This document shows positions 1-4,844 of a stretch of 6,199 nt of DNA, in pieces. The notes beneath the pieces were generated by a model, which was given only the letters and a program-made list of their open reading frames with translations, was not told where the DNA came from and searched no databases. Each line of letters opens with the position of its first letter. Position 1 is the first letter of the stretch. The position numbers and the translations under genes were made by a program. This DNA is from Bacillota bacterium (GTDB lineage: Bacteria > Bacillota > Clostridia > Christensenellales > Aristaeellaceae), in assembly GCA_023415715.1 (NCBI GenBank), contig JAEZJP010000266.1, positions 1-6,199 on the forward strand. Direction: 5' to 3'.

Positions 1-167
1 AACTGGTTGCTCATGGATATGGAAACCATGTTTAAAAGAGGATAGAGGAAAATGCAAAGCATGATCACCATGAAAATAGCGTTGCATGCGGCGAATATTT
101 TTTCGCCGCGGGAGCGGCGGATGAAACCATGGATCCGTTTTTGTTCCCTGACCGTAACCTGTGCCAT
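1..167 (-). CDS. Carbohydrate ABC transporter permease, LplC/YtcP type (N-terminal part only)
   Basis: This is the start of a second sugar ABC permease, truncated by the window edge after 55 codons. Translation from the ATG at 167 begins MAQVTVREQKR and continues through a basic stretch (FIRRSRGEK, about residues 15-23) into a hydrophobic first membrane segment at about residues 29-48, ending with LYPLLNMVSISMSN. That pattern, a Pro after the first helix followed by a Ser-rich 'SISMS' motif, is typical of the LplC/YtcP (MalG-like) inner-membrane permeases that pair with LplB-type subunits. It starts 17 nt after the stop of the upstream permease and has a strong Shine-Dalgarno site 8 nt before the ATG, so the two are almost certainly cotranscribed and form the heteromeric transmembrane channel. 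The EAA loop and the other helices lie outside the window. Confidence is high that it is a gene, good on family. Confidence 0.88.
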   Translation of the reverse strand, partial: MAQVTVREQKRIHGFIRRSRGEKIFAACNAIFMVIMLCIFLYPLLNMVSISMSNQ

Positions 168-175
168 TTGCTTTT

Positions 176-183
176 CCTCCTTT
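176..183 (-). promoter_or_regulatory. Ribosome binding site of the LplC-type permease
   Basis: The minus strand reads AAAGGAGG here, a near-perfect match to the 16S anti-Shine-Dalgarno. It sits 8 nt before the ATG at 167 and just after the TAG stop of the preceding permease. It fixes the start of the truncated gene at the left edge. Confidence 0.85.
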
Positions 184-184
184 C

Positions 185-1132
185 CTAAAACAGTGAGGTC
201 TCCGAAACACGCTTGCTTACAAAGTTGGCTCCGATGACCAGCAGCACGCTGCAGACGGAATTGAACAGTCCTGCGGCGGTCGCATAGCCATACTTCCGGC
301 TCTCCATACCCGTTTTGTATACAAAGGTTGGCAGCATCTCGGATGCGGCAATGTTCAAGTTGTTTTGCAGAAGGTATATCTTTTCAAAGTTGATGTTGAG
401 CATGCGCCCCACCTGCATGATGAGAAGAAGCACGAAGGTGGTGGACAGCGCAGGAAGCGTTACATGCAGCGTCTGCTTCCAGCGGTTCGCGCCGTCAATG
501 CGCGCCGCTTCATACAAGCCCTGATCAATACCGGCCAATGCCGCCACATAGATGACGGCCTCCCAGCCTACCGACTGCCAGAAACCGGAGATAACATTGA
601 TGGCCACAAAGTATTCAGGCTTGCTTAAATAGTCCACGGGGGCATAGCCCATCAGCTTGGATATAGCCGCCAGGGTACCGATGCTGGGGGAAATCAGTGT
701 GCGGATGGTGGAAACGAGCACCACGGTGGAAACAAAGTGCGGAAGATAGCTGATGGTCTGCACGGTCTTTTTGAATCTGGGCCTTACCAGCTCGTTGAGC
801 AGTATGGCAAAAATCATAGGCGCGGGAAACAGGAATATCAGCGCGCTTAAGTTCAGCTTGAGCGTGTTGCCGATGTAAGTCATAAGGTTTGGATCGGAGA
901 ACAGGCGGGCAAAGTTGTCAAGGCCCACGAATTTGCTGTTAAACCCTTTCAGCAGCTTATAGTCATATAAGGAGCTGCGCAAAAACCACAGGGGCAAATA
1001 CCTTAGCAGCACCAAATATACCACCACGGGGATGACCATGAGGTAAATATACCGGTTGCGCCAGATGCGGTTGGTCACACGTTTCCTGGCCAGCGGTGAG
1101 TTCAGGATGGTTACCTTTTTCATATTGTCCAT
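185..1132 (-). CDS. Carbohydrate ABC transporter permease, LplB type
   Basis: This is an integral membrane subunit of a binding-protein-dependent sugar importer (PF00528, MalF/UgpA/LplB-like). With the ATG at 1132 it is 315 residues, usual for the family. A basic N-terminus (LARKRVTNRIWRNR) precedes six predicted membrane segments at about residues 29-49, 91-114, 129-147, 176-200, 229-245 and 284-304. The cytoplasmic EAA loop that docks on the ATPase is clear at about 208-229 (EAARIDGANRWKQTLHVTLP). The motif SYLPHF near 128-133 is typical of the LplB subgroup, which is often linked to oligosaccharide uptake in Firmicutes. A GTG three bases upstream (1135) is in frame, but the Shine-Dalgarno spacing favours the ATG. 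It is followed after 17 nt by the partner permease. Substrate cannot be read from the sequence; the neighbouring hydrolase, kinase and isomerase suggest a hexose-containing glycoside. Confidence 0.93.
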   Translation of the reverse strand: MDNMKKVTILNSPLARKRVTNRIWRNRYIYLMVIPVVVYLVLLRYLPLWFLRSSLYDYKLLKGFNSKFVGLDNFARLFSDPNLMTYIGNTLKLNLSALIFLFPAPMIFAILLNELVRPRFKKTVQTISYLPHFVSTVVLVSTIRTLISPSIGTLAAISKLMGYAPVDYLSKPEYFVAINVISGFWQSVGWEAVIYVAALAGIDQGLYEAARIDGANRWKQTLHVTLPALSTTFVLLLIMQVGRMLNINFEKIYLLQNNLNIAASEMLPTFVYKTGMESRKYGYATAAGLFNSVCSVLLVIGANFVSKRVSETSLF

Positions 1133-1140
1133 CACCGTAG

Positions 1141-1146
1141 CTCCTT
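1141..1146 (-). promoter_or_regulatory. Ribosome binding site of the LplB-type permease
   Basis: The minus strand reads AAGGAG, preceded by further A residues. It lies 8 nt from the ATG at 1132 but only 5 nt from the in-frame GTG at 1135, so the ATG is the better start. Confidence 0.8.
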
Positions 1147-1237
1147 TTTTGTTATCTGTATGCAGTAAGTATAAGCCTTAGCCATACCCGACTTGGAACT
1201 GTATCCTGTGGAAGTGAGTGTAATGAATACCGAACGC
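1147..1237 (-). promoter_or_regulatory. Gap between regulator and permease genes, possible weak promoter
   Basis: The 102-nt space between the regulator stop (1238) and the GTG/ATG of the permease is the longest gene-free stretch in the window. On the minus strand it contains TATACT (1168-1173), a fair match to a -10 box, but no good -35 element at normal spacing: the best candidate, TTCCAA, is 19 nt away and matches poorly. I see no hairpin followed by a T-run, so no intrinsic terminator after the regulator. The gap could hold an internal promoter for the transporter genes or be plain leader of one long operon. Low confidence. Confidence 0.25.
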
Positions 1238-2095
1238 TTAATGCTTGTTGGTACGCAGCTTGCGGCTGATCTCCGTAGCGCTCTCCAGGTACTGTATGGT
1301 CTTGTCATAATTCCGGCTGGCCACGCAGGTGGTGAGCATATCCATGGCGGTCAGCATGGACTGGCGGGATGTAAGCGCACCGGTGCGCATCATGGATTCC
1401 CCGCCGGCCACGTTGATGCGGATATCCGCCATGTTGCCCAGCGCGTTGTCGCCGATGTGCGTGACGGCGATGATCGTGGCCCCCTGTTCCCGCGCCAGCT
1501 CCGCCGCTTCCAGTATGTTGACCGTCTGACCGCTGTAAGAAAAAGCAATCACGCAGTCCTTTTCATTCAGCGTTATGGTGGCAAGCTGCTGGCAATGTAC
1601 ATCGGGAGTAAATTGGGCATCAAGGCCTATGCGCTGCATCTTGTGATACGTATCCTGGGCAACCGTCCCGCTGCCGCCGGCGCCCAAGAGCAGAATTCGG
1701 CGGGCATTCAGCACTGCATCCGCTGCACGGCGCAATTCTGCCACGTTGATCAGCTCCAGCGTGCCTTCAACAGCCTGGATCACATTGTGGGTGACGATGC
1801 GGCATATATCTTCTTCTGGAACGCCGGGATAGATATCGATATATGTATGCGTTGCTTCAAAATGGCTTGACGCGCTTGATGCGCTGTACGCGTTGCACAG
1901 ATCCTTGAAACCCTTGTAGCCGGCTTTCTTGCACGCCTGCACCACCACCGATTTTCCAGTGCCGCAGGCTTCCGCTATTTCACCGATAGGCGTCTTTAGA
2001 AGTTTGTCGCCAAGCGAAAGGATATGCTCCGCCACACGCCGCTCGGTGGGAGAAAGCCGGTCCAATGATTCCTTTAGAAGCAGCATCGTTTTCAT
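1238..2095 (-). CDS. RpiR-family transcriptional regulator (HTH plus SIS domain)
   Basis: This is a 285-residue DNA-binding regulator, the normal RpiR/MurR length. The N-terminal HTH_6 domain covers about residues 1-77: LSPTERRVAEHIL, then the helix-turn-helix at about 35-60 (TPIGEIAEACG..., ending KKAGYKGFKDL). A SIS phosphosugar-binding domain covers about 125-255, with a glycine-rich loop LLLGAGGSGTVA (135-146), the FSYSGQT signature (185-191) and IIAVTHIGDNALG (208-220). Family members bind phosphorylated sugars and repress or activate sugar catabolic genes, so here the effector is probably a sugar phosphate made by the adjacent kinase or isomerase (inference). In the recognition helix the usual 'TVVRF' Arg is replaced by Gln53 (SVVVQACKK). 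The start overlaps the kinase stop as ATGA and has a GGAGG site 7 nt upstream. As the fourth gene of the run it may regulate its own operon. Confidence 0.93.
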   Translation of the reverse strand: MKTMLLLKESLDRLSPTERRVAEHILSLGDKLLKTPIGEIAEACGTGKSVVVQACKKAGYKGFKDLCNAYSASSASSHFEATHTYIDIYPGVPEEDICRIVTHNVIQAVEGTLELINVAELRRAADAVLNARRILLLGAGGSGTVAQDTYHKMQRIGLDAQFTPDVHCQQLATITLNEKDCVIAFSYSGQTVNILEAAELAREQGATIIAVTHIGDNALGNMADIRINVAGGESMMRTGALTSRQSMLTAMDMLTTCVASRNYDKTIQYLESATEISRKLRTNKH

Positions 2096-3006
2096 CGCAC
2101 AGCCTCCGTAACGCTTGCTTCCTTATCCCTTGCACAATACCGTGCCGCGCCGATAAGTGCCGCGTCATCCAAATGCTCCGCCACACGGACGGGAATATGC
2201 AACCCTGCCTGAACCGTATGTAGATACAATTCGGCGCTTCTTGCGATCTGTCCTCCGATTGCCAAAAGATCACAGTCAAGGCTGACAAGCACCGGGCGCA
2301 GTATATCTGCAAGCAATTCCCCCGTCACTCGGAAGGTATCAAGCGCTGCCTCGCTGCCCTTGAAAGCCATAGCGGCAATTTCCTTCACATCCGGCGGAAC
2401 TTCCGACCCCGCAGCCTTTGCAAACCTTTCCCTTATGGCGCGGCGGGACACGTAATCCTCCACGATCCCATCCTTAAAAGGTGCGTTCCATAGAATGACG
2501 TGAGGCCGCTGGTCGTATCCCACGCGGACACGCCCATTTCTCATATACGCAAACCCGAAGCCTGTTCCCAGCATCACGCAGGCAGGAGAAACCGCATTGC
2601 TTGCCGCACCGCATGCGGCCTCCCCGATCAGATAGGCAGTGCTGTCATGCAGGTATCGTACCGGCATGTCACCGAGCACATTCTTAAGTACCGGGGTAAG
2701 GGGAATGCCCGCAATGGCCTGCATCTTATGGGTCATGCGGCTGATACCCAAATCGTAATCAAAGGGACCGGGAAAAGCGATGCCGCAGCCGGATATTGCA
2801 TATCCCGTTTCTTTAGCCCTTTGCAAGCCGAAAGACGCGGCCCGTGAAAAGGCATCCAGTATCTCCGCACTTGTGCCGTCGGACCGAAAATCCATCTGGC
2901 CGGTGGTGCCACGCAGCGGCAGGCCGCAGCTATCAATCAGCGCCAGCTTGATGGAGGTTCCCCCCACGTCCAGAGCCAGCATGCAGTCAGGCATTTTGGA
3001 ATCCAT
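2092..3006 (-). CDS. ROK-family sugar kinase without zinc-site cysteines
   Basis: This is a cytoplasmic ATP-dependent sugar kinase of the ROK family, 304 residues, normal length. The phosphate-1 motif is LALDVGGTSIKLALID (10-25), the second glycine motif is GIAFPGPFDYDLGIS (75-89), the catalytic Asp is D121 in LHDSTAYLIGEA, and the ATP-binding glycine motif LGTGFGFA is at 146-153. The late motif LLAIGGQIA (247-255) is also present. The region that normally carries CxCGxxGCxE reads ILWNAPFKDGIVEDYVS (171-187): the Glu is kept, all cysteines are gone. It is therefore a Cys-less ROK kinase rather than a zinc-containing glucokinase or Mlc/NagC-type repressor, and has no N-terminal HTH. Next to a mannose-6-phosphate isomerase, a hexose 6-kinase acting on mannose or a similar sugar is likely (inference). 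The ATG at 3006 overlaps the isomerase gene by 20 nt; an ATG at 2994 (overlap 8 nt) is an alternative. Neither has a strong binding site, suggesting translational coupling. Confidence 0.9.
   Translation of the reverse strand: MDSKMPDCMLALDVGGTSIKLALIDSCGLPLRGTTGQMDFRSDGTSAEILDAFSRAASFGLQRAKETGYAISGCGIAFPGPFDYDLGISRMTHKMQAIAGIPLTPVLKNVLGDMPVRYLHDSTAYLIGEAACGAASNAVSPACVMLGTGFGFAYMRNGRVRVGYDQRPHVILWNAPFKDGIVEDYVSRRAIRERFAKAAGSEVPPDVKEIAAMAFKGSEAALDTFRVTGELLADILRPVLVSLDCDLLAIGGQIARSAELYLHTVQAGLHIPVRVAEHLDDAALIGAARYCARDKEASVTEAVR
2103..2107 (-). promoter_or_regulatory. Ribosome binding site of the RpiR-family regulator
   Basis: The minus strand reads GGAGG, 7 nt before the ATG at 2095. It lies inside the 3' end of the kinase gene and supports the start that makes the ATGA overlap. 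Confidence 0.8.
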
Positions 3007-4798
3007 CTTTCAAAAGCGTCTTGTGCACCGTCACAGGGCCCACACCAAGATTCACAATGCGGTATGGGCCGAAATCCGCCGGCACTACCACAATTTCCAG
3101 ATAATCAAATACAAACCCGCGGGTTGGGTCACCTATCGATTCCACCCTTACGCGTTCGCCTTCCGTAAGCGCCAGCACATGGAATAGTCCCCTGGTATCG
3201 TCTGGTATTTCCTTTTCAAATTTCAGCGTGCGAAGCGAGAAATAAAGCAGGTCATGCTCCCCCACCACGGTTTCCGTAAAGTCAGCACCCTCGCGGATGA
3301 CGCCGCCGTGGTTGACAAGATTGTCTTTCACCCACTGTGTGGTACGTTCTGCCCGGAGCACCTGCCGCCCCATCTTCAAATGGATAGGCCTGGGAAGACC
3401 TGTCTGCGGATCTATCCTTTGATAATCGTACAGTTTATAGGTGTAGCTTCCAACGGTCAAACTTCCGATCTCCAGAATCACCTGGTTCTGCCCGGATGCA
3501 TGGATCGTTCCTGCGGGAATCATCACCTGTACGCCAGGCTTGGATTCCACGGCGTTCAAATATTGCTGATAATTGATATTTTCGCCTGTCTCCTGGGAGC
3601 ATTCCGCGGCGCATAAAAACTTTTCGCAGCTGTCCGCCTCATGAAAGCCCAGATATGTCTTTGCTCCCTCACCCGCCACACATACGTAGTAGCTCTCGTC
3701 CTGGCGCCCCAGTTCCCTATGATTGGGCACCACATATTCCGCGTGGGGATGGCATTGTATGGACATGTTGCCGCTGGAGTGGAAGGTATCGTCATAATTA
3801 AAGCGGATGGGAAAATACCCGCCAAATTGTTCAAATGCGGCCTTGCCCAGCAGTTTTTCACCCTGCTGCTGCACAAAGGTGAAGAAGGGCACCTCCAGCT
3901 GCTTTCCGTCCATATCCGCTACCAGGGACACTTCCATGGGGATCATGTCGAACACCCAGGCACAGTTGCGCATGGCGTCCGGAAGGTGCCGCAGCCTCTT
4001 GATATAGAATCCGCCCCACACGCCCTCCAGATAGACCGGGCGGCAGCGGAAGGGGCTTTTGCGCAAGGCATCGAAAAGGAGGCATAGCTTGTCATAAGGG
4101 ATCAGGACCATATTTTTCGGGTCGTCGGCGGAAAGATAGTAATCCAGCTTGTTTTCCCGTATCAAAGACCAGCGGCTCTCCAGCGCCAACTCAAAATCCA
4201 CATAATAGTTACGGCGCATCATGGCACTGTAGGGCAGCGCATCCTTTTCCCCAAGGTTGCAGGCAAGGCCGTATTTAAAATTCAGCGCAGCCTGGCGGGG
4301 AGTGATATCCGCCCACAGGCGAAGATCATAAGCATCGCGAAGCTCCCTGCAAAGCGCGCCTTCGCCAATGACGATCATGATCCCCTGACCGGACAATTCC
4401 CTTTTAAGCTTGGCAACCTTCTGCTTATCCTGCAAGTCGCAATATTCCCCGTCAAAACGCTTGCCGTACAGCAGAACAGGATCGAGTTCCCTATCCTCCG
4501 GCAGGCAGGGGGCGATCTTTTCGAGGATGACATCCCTGTCTAGCAGCAGGGACCGCGCATCGATGATCCGGGCGTCCCTGTTCAGCTGCTGGGACAAAAT
4601 CTGCGACAGCACGGAAAACTGCATGCCAGGATAACCGTCAATACCTATTTTGGCCTTCCCATGAACGGCCAGCCCGGCAATGGCTTTCGCCACATTCAAT
4701 GCGCCCCTGATCATGGATTCAGGCACACCGGCGTCAGGAAAAACATGGTTGACCGCCTTGGGATCTGCGTAGGGGTACGGGTGGAACATAAAGCTCAA
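2987..4798 (-). CDS. manA: Class I mannose-6-phosphate isomerase with N-terminal degenerate P-loop-kinase-like domain
   Basis: The C-terminal part (about 254-603) is a class I phosphomannose isomerase, a zinc-dependent cupin that interconverts mannose-6-phosphate and fructose-6-phosphate. Visible features are the entry motif VYLEGVWGG (256-263), the metal ligands Gln348 and His350 in MSIQCHPHAE, Glu368 in QDESYYV, and His433 in IPAGTIHASG, then LEIGSLTVGSYTYKLYDYQR (442-461), where the common 'TYR' Arg is Lys455. Metal ligands are intact, so activity is plausible. The first ~245 residues are extra: typical bacterial short forms are about 315 residues. They look like a uridine-kinase-type P-loop domain: IGIDGYPGMQFS (51-62) sits where a Walker A would be, but the G-K pair is Gln60-Phe61; IMIVIGEGAL (140-149) and LRLWADITPRQ (159-169) resemble later kinase strands. 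The start is TTG, supported by a binding site 8 nt upstream; the first ATG is residue 4. It follows the hydrolase by 39 nt and overlaps the kinase gene. Confidence 0.88.
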   Translation of the reverse strand: MSFMFHPYPYADPKAVNHVFPDAGVPESMIRGALNVAKAIAGLAVHGKAKIGIDGYPGMQFSVLSQILSQQLNRDARIIDARSLLLDRDVILEKIAPCLPEDRELDPVLLYGKRFDGEYCDLQDKQKVAKLKRELSGQGIMIVIGEGALCRELRDAYDLRLWADITPRQAALNFKYGLACNLGEKDALPYSAMMRRNYYVDFELALESRWSLIRENKLDYYLSADDPKNMVLIPYDKLCLLFDALRKSPFRCRPVYLEGVWGGFYIKRLRHLPDAMRNCAWVFDMIPMEVSLVADMDGKQLEVPFFTFVQQQGEKLLGKAAFEQFGGYFPIRFNYDDTFHSSGNMSIQCHPHAEYVVPNHRELGRQDESYYVCVAGEGAKTYLGFHEADSCEKFLCAAECSQETGENINYQQYLNAVESKPGVQVMIPAGTIHASGQNQVILEIGSLTVGSYTYKLYDYQRIDPQTGLPRPIHLKMGRQVLRAERTTQWVKDNLVNHGGVIREGADFTETVVGEHDLLYFSLRTLKFEKEIPDDTRGLFHVLALTEGERVRVESIGDPTRGFVFDYLEIVVVPADFGPYRIVNLGVGPVTVHKTLLKDGFQNA

Positions 4799-4806
4799 GA
4801 GGCGTT

Positions 4807-4816
4807 CCTCTCCTTT
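4807..4816 (-). promoter_or_regulatory. Ribosome binding site selecting a TTG start
   Basis: The minus strand reads AAAGGAGAGG. Its near edge is 8 nt from the TTG at 4798 (11 nt if AAAGGAG alone pairs), while the first in-frame ATG (4789) would be 17-20 nt away. An in-frame TAA at 4828-4826 closes the frame just upstream, so TTG is the best start. Confidence 0.75.
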
Positions 4817-4822
4817 GCAATA

Positions 4823-4844
4823 ATATTAATGCTAACATTAATAT
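4823..4844. repeat. Perfect 9-bp inverted repeat in the hydrolase-isomerase gap
   Basis: On the plus strand ATATTAATG (4823-4831) is followed by the 4-nt spacer CTAA and then CATTAATAT (4836-4844), the exact reverse complement. The repeat spans the TAA stop of the hydrolase (4840-4838) and ends 6 nt before the isomerase ribosome binding site. As RNA it would form a 9-bp stem, but with only one G-C pair and no T-run after it, so it is not a good terminator. As DNA it has the size and symmetry of a dimer-binding operator. Function is unproven. Confidence 0.6.

Noticed and set aside
96..120. Possible intrinsic terminator (GC hairpin beside a T-run on the plus strand)
   Set aside because: On the plus strand the T-run precedes the hairpin, and on the minus strand the hairpin is followed by A residues, so neither orientation gives a terminator.
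52..237. Small plus-strand open frame at the left edge
   Set aside because: The opposite strand here encodes the start of the LplC-type permease with a strong ribosome binding site and the end of the LplB-type permease.
1193..1870. Open frame of 225 codons on the plus strand
   Set aside because: It is antisense to the clearly recognised RpiR-family regulator, starts at a TTG without a convincing binding site, and its translation shows no domain motif.
1980..2312. Minus-strand open frame of 110 codons
   Set aside because: It is an alternative frame inside the kinase and regulator genes, with no motif of its own.
2780..3187. Open frame of 135 codons on the plus strand
   Set aside because: It runs antisense across the kinase-isomerase junction, both strongly supported genes, and resembles a chance frame.
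3641..4087. Open frame of 148 codons on the plus strand
   Set aside because: It lies wholly opposite the isomerase domain with its conserved metal motifs and has no recognisable protein features.
4799..4837. Terminator between hydrolase and isomerase genes
   Set aside because: The only stem (4823-4844) is almost all A-U pairs and is not followed by a T-run; a ribosome binding site follows at once.
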